The position numbers were made by a program, and so were the translations under genes. This document shows, in pieces, positions 9,768 through 18,721 of a stretch of 18,721 bases of DNA. Position 1 is the stretch's first letter. Each line of letters begins with the position of its first letter. The notes beneath the pieces were generated by a model that was given only the letters and a program-made list of their open reading frames with translations, made no database searches and was not told the DNA's origin. This stretch comes from Paramacrobiotus metropolitanus (taxonomy: Eukaryota > Tardigrada > Eutardigrada > Parachela > Macrobiotidae). The DNA lies in assembly GCF_019649055.1 (NCBI RefSeq), contig NW_026570688.1, forward strand, positions 1-18,721. The letters are read 5' to 3'.

Positions 9768-12389
9768 CTACACAAAGTCATTGTCACGTATCGTGTATCA
9801 CTTTTCATCACATTACAATTTGCATCGTCTGTTAAGCTTAGCTTTGAACATTCCACCTCGTTGCCGCACTCACAGTTCATAACACAGAGGAAAAAAAGGC
9901 CAGATACCAGAATACTTGTCATGTAAATCATCCTCCGTCAATGAATTTAGCCAGGTCAACATGGCTCTGATCTTGCTATCTGGAAGTGTTGGGCACAACT
10001 CTTCCAGCGTAGATTGGAAGGCTGTTGATAACGTGTTTGTTGTTGATTCCGTACAGCTAAACTTAAAATAAGGAACGGCAACAAAGAACGGCTCGTAACA
10101 ACAGGCCAGACGACGACGGCGCGGGATGTTGCGGATTCGATTATCATAATCACTCGTATACGATGTCGCAGCGAAACAGATGGAAAGAGTGCTGTCAAAG
10201 CGGCAGTTCTTCAGTAATAGGTGGCGCAGCACGTTGGCATAAATAGGCACCGGCTGATACGTTCTTGGAACGAGCGAAGTGATCTTCCGTATGCAGCATG
10301 GGGCACTGCTTAGTGAATACTACAAACTCGTGGAACGTCAGTACGGAATTGTCAGCGATGATTAGCCAGTCGAGTTTCACGCCCAAAAAATGCAGAATAA
10401 GCGCCATATCGTGCAAACATCTCTCCCAATTACCAATAAGGTAAACGATTTTGATGTGTACTGTTACCGTGCTGTACAGTACGTAGTGTATTACAGCGCG
10501 ATGTCCCATAAATGAAGTACGCTGTTGCAGGGAGAACTGTTTCAGAGCATCGAGGACATCCATGGAATGGAGTGGTAAGATCAGGCACTGCTGGATTAAT
10601 TCGGAACATAATAAGTGACGGAACCATTTACACGTCCTGAAAACACATTGATCTGGATAGTTTATGACGCTTAATGTAATACGGCTATAAAAGAGGGAAA
10701 AAAGGAAATTATTATGCCTTACAGCAACATAATGCTCGCACAAAAAAAAAGATTTCTGATTCTTGTTCAGCTTCCCGGGATCCAAACAACGTTTTCTTTC
10801 TGCCCAGGCTTTATGGGATATTAAAAAAGCTAGTGTTTACTCTCGTCTCAATTCTTTGCAAATGGGACAAACAGATTCATTGTATGCAAGGAAATCAGTC
10901 GAATACGTTACCTGCGAATCTGATGTTGATCAAAAGCATCCATATAGGAAAGCACAGCCAGATGTAACTCCACATATAGGTCACTAAGACGTAGTTCACT
11001 GGGGTCGTCCAGGTCTACAAAATACGCAGATTAGTGCAAAGCACTGGAAAATGTTTAAGACACTTACCGTACAAGTGTAGCATTATACTCTGCAGGTGCC
11101 AATTTCTCAACAATTACTTATCGTTTAACACCGCCGTTAAAATAATTATAATTTAATTCTACTACTTAGAAACTGTACACGAACGCAGTTTCTGTTGGCT
11201 ATAACGGGGTTCAATCATGTTAAAATATCAGATAAGCTGCGCTCGTTGAGTCGTTATAAATATACCGATAGGGTAATTAAGTAAGACTATTTAGGTTATT
11301 TTGTTAACAAAATGGTATAATTCCCATCCGAAGGACCCCTATTCTTTTGCCATATTATTATGATATTATCTAATTCTGCGGAAGAGGCAAATATTATGAG
11401 GAGGCATCATCCGAACCAGAAACAGTTTTACTGTATGTTTTTCAATTCACTTTTGAAACGATCCTCCACAATTTAATTTCGAGTTCCGGAACGGGTAGCA
11501 AAGCAAAATCTTTGACGGCAGCATCTTTCTCGGCTTTTGTTACATTGTACTGCAGTTTCAACGTTGACTTACCTTCCATGCCCACAATCACGCTCACAAG
11601 TTTGTCCAAACTTCTTCCTACAGTCTTCGTGGTCCTCGTGGCCAATAATAGCGATGCAAACCGCTTAATGGCGTACACCACGTTCTTAAAAGTAACCCTA
11701 TCGTTGGGGAATTTGCCACGACCTTTCGCGATTAACAGGGCAATACACCCGTCCACTACCCCGAGAAACATTATCTGTTTGTTTGTTCCACATCTCCACA
11801 TAAACTGACTATGAAAGTGTGGCATGTCCTTTATGTGATGCAGTATATCAGCTATATTAGGAATATCCCTTGTGAAATCACAAAAAGGGATTAGCACGCG
11901 GCGAAAGGACTCCTTGGTCACGGGCAGACCCAACGGTCCTGCCTGGCGAACCCGCTTTAGGGCGGCATCATTGCCATCCAGTACGCGGTAAGTCTTGATC
12001 GTGTCATCGGGCAGCATAACCTCGACGATCAAGAACGTAAAGGTCGGATAGTAAAGGAACTGAGCGGAATATGCGGGCTGCCATGATTCCGGATGATTGT
12101 CATCCAAACTGACCAGAATATCCAGTCCGTTTTTGATTTTTTGTTTCTCTTGTATGCAGTATCCTGGATGTTGACCTGACAAACCCACCCTGCGCAGCTT
12201 CTTCATGGGTATAAGCCGCAGCTGCTGCTGTTCGCAGCCGATTCGCACCCAACATTGATCGTTCTCCACTCCGCAGACGTATCCACGATAAACTAAATCA
12301 TCGTCATCCACGATGTCGACAATAAACCGGTTGTAAATTCCCGTTAACAGTGGAGTTGTACATATTCGGGCAAACAAAAACTCCTCCAT
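9614..12389 (-). CDS. Copy B: F-box-family protein, near-intact, one 2-nt lesion
   Basis: The exons are 12389-11573, 11014-10912, 10636-9874 and 9767-9614, all with GT-AG junctions in matching phases (1, 2, 2). Exon 1 gives residues 1-272, MEEFLFAR to VIVGME. It contains a possible SH3/Tudor-like strand pattern (YRGYVCGVENDQCWVRIGC, about 34-52) and a conserved FLGVVDGCIAL segment (208-218). The F-box-like motif spans exons 2-3: ELHLAVLSYMDAFDQHQIRR then TCKWFRHLLCS. The C-terminal part has LRR-like LLLKNCRF and CPTLPDSKIRAMLTWL. Exon 4 gives WKKEKPKNID to ESNDPD, a basic then acidic tail. The product is about 610 residues. Near 10265-10276 exon 3 lacks 2 nt relative to copies A and C, shifting the frame. 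As read, translation stops about 20 codons later. It may be a recent pseudogene, an allele or an assembly error. Known F-box proteins recruit substrates to SCF ubiquitin ligases; that role here is inferred. Confidence 0.7.
9874..10636 (-). CDS. Copy B exon 3, frameshifted
   Basis: It starts after a TTTTCAG acceptor with RTCKWFRHLLCS, the second half of the F-box-like motif, and ends at GAACT|GTGAGT. The length is 763 nt, where an in-frame exon of this size would be 765. The upstream frame runs through IVYLIGNWERCLHDMAL and WLIIADNSVLTFHEF. The downstream frame resumes at VPIYANVLRHLLLKNC and runs to CYEL. If the donor is not used, the next codon is TGA. Confidence 0.75.
10912..11014 (-). CDS. 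Copy B exon 2, F-box first half
   Basis: This 103-nt exon lies between a TTTTGTAG acceptor and a CGCAG|GTAACG donor. It reads LDDPSELRLSDLYVELHLAV then LSYMDAFDQHQIRR. The pattern LxxL..ELHLAVLSYMDAFDQxQIRR(TCKWFR) fits the F-box consensus core. The split codon at the 3' end (AG|G) gives Arg. Confidence 0.75.
11298..11313. repeat. Perfect 16-nt palindrome in copy B intron 1
   Basis: ATTTTGTTAACAAAAT is a perfect inverted repeat in intron 1. Copy A intron 1 also has a palindrome, at a different place and with a different sequence. This is probably coincidental. Confidence 0.6.
11573..12389 (-). CDS. Copy B exon 1, unrecognised N-terminal domain (intact)
   Basis: The exon is 817 nt, open from ATG to a GGAAG|GTAAGT donor in phase 1 (272 codons plus one base). 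The same domain is recognisable in A and C but broken in both. Features shared by all three include the QQQLRL.P.K.LRRV segment, VLDGN, a PLGxPVT..SFRR segment, DMPHF, FLGVVDGC.A and TVGR/TVVR...LVSVIVGM. I do not recognise the fold. The segment around residues 32-52 resembles a small SH3/Tudor-type barrel by strand pattern only. Confidence 0.8.
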
Positions 12390-12456
12390 GATGATACTGG
12401 ATCTACCGGGTAGCTAGGCCTGTGCTACTTTACAAATCGTTTACAAGGCTTTATTC

Positions 12457-12845
12457 AATATAGCGATGTAAGGAAAAAATGTGTTTTGCAATACTAAGGT
12501 CTTGTACTCATGATGTAAGCCAGCTGGTGGTTTACGTTGGCTGCACAGCGTTTTATGGCAAGCGCTGCTATTAAGGCTGTGCGGCATTGACGGTACATGT
12601 GGTATGCTGCACCAGGCTATAATACAGTTTTAGCCTGTTTACCTGCAGTTGTGAGTGCGCTTACCTGTTATCAGTACCTGCAATCTAAATAGCAGCGCTT
12701 TACGCCAAAACACTGTCAAGCCACAACGTAAACCACCATGCTGGCTTACATCAGAAGTACACAAGGGATTGGTTCAGTAGACATTTTTCCCCCTATATAG
12801 CGACGTAAAGTTAAATAAAGTATATTTTGGTGTCACTAAGGTCTG
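12457..12845. repeat. Diverged direct repeats flanking the inverted-repeat element
   Basis: A segment of about 45-50 nt, ATATAGCGATGTAA...CTAAGGTCT (12457-12502), recurs as TATATAGCGACGTAA...CTAAGGTCT (12794-12843). The hairpin element lies between the two. They are too long and too diverged for a normal target-site duplication, so a local segmental duplication or nested event is more likely. Confidence 0.5.
12511..12752. mobile_element. MITE-like element with long terminal inverted repeats
   Basis: The left arm 12511-12572 (TGATGTAAGCCAGC..TGGTGGTTTACGTT to AAGCGCTGCTATT) matches the reverse complement of 12688-12752 with only small gaps and a few substitutions over about 62-66 nt, enclosing about 115 nt. 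Pairing may extend outward to CTTGT at 12501 and ACAAG at 12765. There is no coding capacity. This is the structure expected of a non-autonomous DNA transposon or foldback element. No clear short target duplication or superfamily-defining end was recognised, and no second copy was seen in the window. It lies between the conserved upstream block and the ATG of copy B. Confidence 0.6.
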
Positions 12846-13115
12846 ATAATACAGCTCGATCGATATTCTGTTAACGTGCTCGTGCACTGTTGGATTTTAT
12901 CTTGGCATATGCATACAGAAATATTGGCTGCAGTTCCTTTCGCTGTATAATATACGGCGGCATTGAACAAGATCTACGGGATCACAATAACACTGATGGA
13001 CACCGAGAAAATAAGGGACGCTACGGGCTACCAATCGATACTACTGTATGTGTCCTGCTCCTGGATACTATCGATTAGTCGCGGGATATGAGCATACGTG
13101 GTCAGTTATATTCTA
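12844..13115 (-). promoter_or_regulatory. Conserved upstream block of copy B
   Basis: This block is homologous to the blocks upstream of A and C: TGCACTGTTGGATT, GGCATA, CTGCAGTTCCTT, CGCTGTAT and CCAATCGATAC are shared. The minus strand reads CCGTATATTATACAGCG at the TATA-like centre (about 12941-12955). Similarity to the C block continues to about 13115. It now lies about 455 nt upstream of the ATG because of the intervening hairpin element, compared with about 115 nt in A. Confidence 0.5.
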
Positions 13116-14178
13116 AATTACCGTATATTACTGCAGTAGCGCTGGCCGTCCCAGTACTTGCGTAGTACAGTACAATTAAATACTACACAGACACACTACG
13201 TACTTCATTGCACAACTGTGGTGATGGTTATTTCTGAGTCTTCTGTACAAACCTACAAAATATGCTGTACAGTGTACTAAATGCTGTAATGTTTTGACTG
13301 TAATAAATATACTTTGCAGTCTTTGCTGTTCGGCATTTCGGGATTATTATTTGAATTTTTGAAAATGTTCCAATAAAGATTCTAGCCGTAATTCTTGCTC
13401 CGTGCTTGCTGATCCTTGCCTGAAGTGTTCGTATATGGGGGTTCATTGTCGCATGATACAACTTCCCTGTGCTTCATCAGCCATTGGACCGGAATAGGAC
13501 TGCACGACTGCAGTTACAGCCATAACACGAAACTAGGGGCGTAGGCGTATGGTTAGTCGCTATCAAGAGTAATTTGTTGTCCCTAGCATTTTGCCGGACA
13601 AACGCGATGGTGATAACTTAAATTATTTTTTTCAATTGCTATACTTATATAAAAACGTCTAAAGTGTGTATGTGCGTGAAACATTGCAGCTTCCAATGCG
13701 CCAAATAGTCGCAGAGTAGTTGGCAACTTGACATGCACTGGTCGACTGCCGGTTGGGCCCCGTAAATACAAGAGCCAATGACTGGACTAACAACCTTCTT
13801 AATGAGGGGAATTTAACCACTAATATGGGTGGCATTATTCGGTCCCTTTAACGAAAGAAATCGCCCCATGTTGGCCAACTAGACAGCGCACAGACAAATA
13901 TGCAGTACTGACAGACGCCCCTAAAAAAATGAAATAATTACCCTATTTTGTCTAACCGAATCACAGTAAGTTGTTGCAAGTTCGCTTGGTGTTACCAAAA
14001 CTGGGAACGTTGGAACGTGTACGAAAAAATAGGCGATGAGGAATCGAGAAGTAGCAGACCACAGCTGCTTTCGGAAAGTTGTGCTTAACGTTTTAGTTTT
14101 CCTTCAACTTTACTGGGATTCGAATGCAGATTTCCAACCAGAGTACTGCTTGTCGCGAGTTTCGGTTCGTGAGTGAGT
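13116..14178. other. Intergenic stretch between copies B and C
   Basis: No gene is supported. The open frames here (for example 13461-13228 and 13771-13583, minus) are short, share no motif with anything nearby and lack splice context. No RNA gene or repeat of note was seen. Confidence 0.4.
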
Positions 14179-16696
14179 TTACCACGGTTCTTCGAAAACA
14201 AACAATTTCTCAACTGGAACCAGCAGGGCCAGTGTTAGCATGAGTAAACACTTCGGAGGTAACCTGATAGCAACATTCTTCTTGACGGCACCGAGATCAT
14301 TGGGCTTTTCCTTCTTCCACCTACAAACGAGTTTTTTAACACGATGATCAGGCTTACTGTTAGCTTTACGCGCATCATAGCTGTCTTACACACAGTTCAT
14401 AACACAACGGTAGAAATGGCCAGATAAACGCTTTCCCTTGTAGATCGACCTCCGTCAGGGAATCCAGCCAGGCTAGCATGGCTCTGATCTTATTATCTGG
14501 AAGGGTGGGGCATAACTGTTCTAGTGTTGCTTGAAAAGACTCGGCCAACGTGGACGTTGCTGCTTTAGTGAAGAGGTGCTTAAAATAAGGAAGTACAATA
14601 CGGAATGGCTCCTGACAACAGGCCAGCTTTTCGTGCCGCGTCGCGAACCAAAGGCGATGCTTGTAGGGAGGATACAATATCGACGTGAAACATATTGAAA
14701 GCTTGCTATTAAAACAACAGTTCTTTAGAAGCAGGCGGGCAACACTGGTATACTCAGGCGCCGCATGAACTATTCCTCGAAACGTAACGAAATCATCATC
14801 CGTACGCAGCATGGGCCACTGGTCAGGAAAATCCAAAAACTCCTTGAACACCAATACGGAGTTGTCGGCGATGACCAGCCAGTTGATTTCCACACGCAGA
14901 AATTGCAGCAGTAGGACTAATGCGTGCAAGCATTTCTCCCAATTACCAATGAGGTAAATAACTTTAGTGTTTTGTGTAACCGTGTTGCACAGAACGTGAG
15001 TCATTGTAGCGCTGTGTTCGCTTCCGTCCAAACGCGGTTGCTGCGAATACAGTTTCAGAGTATCGAGAACATCCATAGAATGGCGTGGTAAGATCAGACA
15101 CTGTTGGTTAGCTGCGGAGCACAATAAGTGTCGGAACCATTTACACGTCCTGAAAGTAAAAACAAGCGGCAAATCAATTTATAGAAAAATTAAAACCGGC
15201 AAAAGTTGCTTTCCTATAATCATACAGATACAGCAAAATCATAACCGCATGTTCTCAGTTAGCGTCAAGTTTTCGCAAAATGGGACGTTGTGAGGAATCA
15301 CAGATCCTCGTTGCTGACTTACTGTACTTGATACTTAATAGATAAAGAACAACCACATAATAACAACTAAGATATAGACAAGAAATTAAAAATTAATATC
15401 TAACTTGTTATGCTTCATGCATCAGTAAATGACCCGAATTCCCCGACTAGCCAGCACATGGTTAAACAGGAAGTTAGTCAAATGTTGTACCTGCGAATCT
15501 GATGTTGATGAAAAGCATCCACATAAGAAAATACAGTCAGATGCAACTCCACATACAAGTCATCAAGTCGTAATTCACTTGGTGGTTCCAATCCTAGAAA
15601 CCACATAGCTACACTGTACTGAAATGCTCATGACATTTACAGATGAAGGCTTAATTAAGAAGCTATGTACAAAGCGATATTCTGCTTACACTGTTAGCTG
15701 TGTACATTGTGCCGTGCAAGGGAATTTGCTATTGTAAATTAGTTTTGTAATTTTGAGTATTGTAAATCTGCATCATTTGTTGCGGACGGTGTAAATTTAT
15801 TATGATTCACGCGCTTTATAAACAAAATTTTCTGATTTTTAAAACTGATAATTCTAGTGTGAAGTTTTTAACCTGCACACATTAAGTTATATGTCTTGAA
15901 ATGTACGTTTACTTGGAAGTATTTTACTCTGATGCAGAAAGCACTGTTTTATGTCAACGCTTTAACGCAAAGTAAAGTATAAACTCACCATCCATGCCCA
16001 CAATCACGCTCACAAGCTGGTCCACAATTCTGACCACAGTTTTAGCGGTTCCCGTAGTTTGTGATGTTATGAAACGTTTAATGGCAATAACCACGTAGTT
16101 GACAATTTGTTTTTCGGTAGTGCCGGAGATTCCGCTGCCGCAGGTCCCGGCAGCTGATAAAGCGATACAACCATCCACAACCCCGAGAAACATCATCTCC
16201 TTGGCCGCACCACATCTCCAGAGGAATAAACTGCGAAATGTGGCATGTCCTGTACGCGCTCCAGCACCTCCGCAATGTTGGGAATGTCGCGTGTGAATTT
16301 GGAGAGAGGAATCAGCAAGCGACGGAAGGACCGTGCGGTCACGGGCAGCCCTAGCGGACCCGCTCGACGAATGCGCTTCGTGGGAGCAGCGCATCTGAAA
16401 TATTACCGTCCAGTACACGGTAACGTTTCAGCGTTTTATCTGCCAGTGCAACCTCGACATTCACGGCCGTAAAGGTCGGGCTCCAAATGCCGGTACCAAC
16501 CATCCACGCGGGTTGCCATGATTCTGGGTGGCCTCGTCAGCGCTGACAAGGACATCGATGGCTTCCACGACGTGAGCGCGGCCGATGTTTCCTGATAATT
16601 TCACCCTACGCAGCATCTTTCTGGGTACCAGCCGCAGTTGCTGCTGCGCGCAGCCGATGCGCACCCAACATTTATCATTTTCTACCCGCAGACGTA
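14179..16696 (-). pseudogene. Copy C: F-box-family gene with broken exon 1, intact exons 2-4
   Basis: Exons 2 (15593-15491), 3 (15149-14394) and 4 (14320-14179) are fully open and join in phase. They give an F-box-like motif (ELHLTVFSYVDAFHQHQIRR, TCKWFRHLLCS), the 251-codon C-terminal region with LLLKNCCF and CPTLPDNKIRAMLAWL, and the tail WKKEKPNDLG to FEEPW. Exon 1 (16696-15989) has lost the first 36 or so residues and carries about -1 near 16685, -1 near 16532, +11 near 16385-16405 and -1 near 16234 relative to B. Its donor (GTGAGT) is intact. The 3' donor of exon 3 is GTGTGT instead of GTGAGT but keeps phase. As a whole the original protein cannot be made. A shorter F-box protein starting in another exon is conceivable, but no start codon is obvious. 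Confidence 0.7.
14394..15149 (-). other. Copy C exon 3: intact reference sequence for the C-terminal region
   Basis: The exon is 756 nt and open throughout (split codon, 251 codons, split codon). It is the only copy in the window with no frameshift here, so it shows what the others should encode. It starts RTCKWFRHLLCSAANQQCLI, includes VIYLIGNWEKCLHALVLLLQ, WLVIADNSVLVFKEF, LLLKNCCFNSKLSICF and EQLCPTLPDNKIRAMLAWL, and ends WPFLPLCYEL at the donor. The leucine/asparagine/cysteine phrases hint at irregular leucine-rich repeats, but this is not certain. Confidence 0.75.
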
Positions 16697-16737
16697 CGTA
16701 AGTGAACTAGAGAGTGATCGTACGTGAACTAGAGAGA
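16690..16737. repeat. Short tandem duplication at the copy C exon 1 breakpoint
   Basis: CGTACGTAAGTGAACTAGAG (16693-16712) is followed by a near copy, CGTACGTGAACTAGAG (16719-16734), which lacks four bases. The duplication begins exactly where similarity of exon 1 to copies A and B ends, so it probably marks the rearrangement that removed the N-terminus. Confidence 0.6.
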
Positions 16738-17010
16738 AGTAGCAATGACCATGAGCACATAATTATTATATTACAGCATATTAGACTGCAATGCAATCAC
16801 CAAATTATTAGGTTGGCCAGGAATGCTGAAGCTGTTCATTTCTGTAGCCTGTAGGTTAATTTGATAACGGCACAATATGTCCGTGGTTAAAGCCATTAGA
16901 TAAGTTGAACTATTGAAGTACAGTTTTTCTGTAGATATGCGAGTTATTATTACGAAGTATATATGCGGCCACTATTATCGGATAGAGCCAATGTTTCTGT
17001 AATCAGCCAC

Positions 17011-17280
17011 TGATTATACAGTCTGATCGATATTCTGTTGGTGTCGGTGCTACTGGATTGAAATTTTGGCATAGAGAAATAGGGACTGCAATTTCTGCCG
17101 CTGCATAGTATACAGCGGAATTAAGCACGATCCCCGATATCACAGAGTATTACCACTGGACACAGGAGAAATAAGGAAAGCTGCCGATCGATACTGCTCC
17201 AGCACGTGCACGTCCTGATGCGTCGGTGTCATCGATTTAACGGCGTAAGTCGTCATGTGTGGTCATTGGATTCTGGGTTA
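17011..17280 (-). promoter_or_regulatory. Conserved upstream block of copy C
   Basis: It matches the B block along its length (ATACAGTCTGATCGATATTCTGTT, CTGGATT, GGCATA, CTGCAATTTCTGCCGCTGCAT, CGATCGATAC and onward to TGTGGTCATTGGATTCTGGGTT). The TATA-like centre is degraded (GTATACTATGC on minus). Only about 45 bp separate its far end from exon 3 of copy D. Confidence 0.5.
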
Positions 17281-17324
17281 AACACAGCACATCATACAGC
17301 ACATCGTACATCCTTCGCACTCAC

Positions 17325-18721
17325 AGTTCATAGCACAGCGGCACAAACGGCCAGACATATGCTTTCCCTTTCAAGCCCTCCTCCTTCAGAGAATCCAGCC
17401 AGGTTAAGATGGCTCTAATCTTGTAATCCGGAAGTGCAGGACAAAATTTTTCTAATTCTGATTGGAAGGATTCGGCCAACGTGACTGCTGTTGATCTCTC
17501 AAAGCTGTACTGCCAGTAAGGAAGTACAACACAGAATGGCTCTTCACAGCATTCTAGGGGGTAATCCCAGCGCGGGGGGTAGAGAATCTGAGAGCGATGG
17601 CGAGGAGATTTAAAGGGTATTGACGCGAAACAAATTGAGAGATTGCTATGAAAGCAGCAGTTCTTCAACAGTATGTGACGGGTCACGCTGCTATAATCAG
17701 GCGCCGACTCAAAGGTTTCTCGGAAGGTGGCAGAAGCGCCAATTAAATGCAACCTGTTCCAAAGGCCAGGAAATTCTAGAAATTCGTGGAACATCAGCAT
17801 GGAATTGTCAGCGATGGTCAACCAGTCGAGTTTGACGCGGAAAAAGTGCAGAAATATCACCAGATGATGCAGACATTTCTCAAAGTTACCAATGAGGTAA
17901 ATGGTTTTGGTGTTGGCTGCACAGCACGTGCATTACAGTAGCGGGGTGTTCGCTGAAATCCGCAAACTGCTGCAGAGAAAACATTTTTAAAGTGTCCAGG
18001 ACATCCATAGAGTTACGTGGTAGGAACAGACACTGTTGGATCGTTGCAGAACATAATAAGTGATGGAACCATTTGCTTGTCCTAAAATCAGTGGAATCTG
18101 GATTGAGTACCACAATATCACTAAGTACGATAAAACTGTAGCAGAACATCAGCGCCTGACTGCAGCCTCTCAAACACGCCACCTATCTGTCAAATTATAG
18201 GCAAACTGCTTGTTACCCTCGTTACGTGTTACCCTCCAGTGGCGCCACATATATCACGCAGTGTAATGCACTGTCACATCGTTGTGACCTTTTTGGTCCG
18301 CATTAGAGATATGGCAATTTTAGAGCCAACATGCCCTTGGTTTTTCTGATGGCAGTATATTGAGGTTGTTTTGTCCGCTTTCAGTATGGAGTTACGGAAT
18401 AAACATATTGTTACTACTACCTCAAGACATGAAATATATAGTACTAGTAGTCCTCATACTGACTTGTTATCTTAGCTCACAGCAACAAGTTGCAACCAAC
18501 ATCCGATCCCAGACTAGCGAGACTGGATTAAAAAACTCCGTAAAAATGAATTCACCAAATCGTACCTGCGAATCTGATGTTGATCAAAGACATTCAAATA
18601 GGAAAATACAGCCAGATGTAACTCCGCAAACAAGTCGCTAAAGCGTAATTCACTTGGATTGTGTAGGGCTGCAAAGAAATCATACATCACTGCAATGTAC
18701 TGAAAAATGTACTGAAACATG
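17325..18721 (-). pseudogene. Copy D: partial F-box-family gene, exon 3 frameshifted, exon 4 missing
   Basis: Exon 2 (18668-18566, 103 nt) is intact: LHNPSELRFSDLFAELHLAV then FSYLNVFDQHQIRR, with a TTTGCAG acceptor and CGCAG|GTACGA donor. Exon 3 (18081-17325) starts RTSKWFHHLLCS, with Cys changed to Ser. Near 17915-17925 it lacks 11 nt relative to copy C, so the frame breaks after VMHVLC and resumes at NTKTIYLIGNFEKCLHHLV. The rest is open to CYEL with a GTGAGT donor. No WKKxKP exon 4 lies between this donor and copy C. If the donor is not used, a TGA follows at once. Exon 1 would be beyond the right edge. It is probably a pseudogene unless exon 1 and a cryptic tail rescue it. Confidence 0.65.
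18566..18668 (-). other. Copy D exon 2, F-box first half (intact)
   Basis: This is the fourth copy of the invariant 103-nt exon. The preceding codon is split, so the first residue is Ala where other copies have Asp or Gly. Intron 1 begins at 18669 and runs off the window. Confidence 0.75.

Noticed and set aside
11512-11808. 98-codon plus-strand open frame
   Set aside because: It is an antisense shadow of copy B exon 1.
14105-14150. GATTCGAAT motif resembling a tRNA T-loop
   Set aside because: No matching acceptor, D-arm or anticodon stem could be assembled around it.
18360-18641. 93-codon plus-strand open frame near the right edge
   Set aside because: It overlaps copy D exon 2 antisense and otherwise lies in intron 2.

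Overview
The window looks like animal (metazoan) nuclear DNA. Genes are split by short GT-AG introns of about 70-560 nt, all three standard stop codons end frames, and long AT-rich stretches lie between genes. No bacterial gene order, rRNA, tRNA or CRISPR array was seen. A small-genome invertebrate, possibly a tardigrade, would fit. That is an impression from the protein style, not something the sequence proves.

The dominant content is a head-to-tail array of four diverged copies of one four-exon gene, all on the minus strand: copy A (5369-7942), B (9614-12389), C (14179-16696) and D (17325 to beyond the right edge). Exon 1 encodes about 272 residues of a domain I do not recognise. Exon 2 is exactly 103 nt in all four copies and carries the first half of an F-box-like motif. 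Exon 3 (about 755-765 nt) carries the second half of that motif plus a C-terminal region with leucine/cysteine patches. Exon 4 is a short basic-then-acidic tail. The predicted product is about 610 residues. By analogy with F-box proteins it would be a substrate adaptor for an SCF-type ubiquitin ligase.

Only copy B is close to intact, with a single 2-nt deletion in exon 3. Copy A has many frameshifts and a lost splice donor. Copy C has a truncated, frameshifted exon 1 but perfectly open exons 2-4. Copy D has an 11-nt deletion in exon 3, and exon 4 is missing, its exon 3 lying almost directly against the promoter-side block of C. A conserved non-coding block of about 190-270 bp with a TATA-like centre sits upstream of A, B and C. 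In B, a roughly 240-bp inverted-repeat element flanked by diverged direct repeats separates this block from the start codon. The picture is birth-and-death evolution of a tandem gene family.

Left of the array (1-5368) the DNA is gene-poor. It holds a plausible two-exon gene for a 78-residue secreted, dibasic-site-rich peptide on the minus strand (832-1136), exon-like remnants of a cysteine-containing protein on the plus strand (3665-4171), and a decayed 14-15-bp minisatellite (about 2614-2716).
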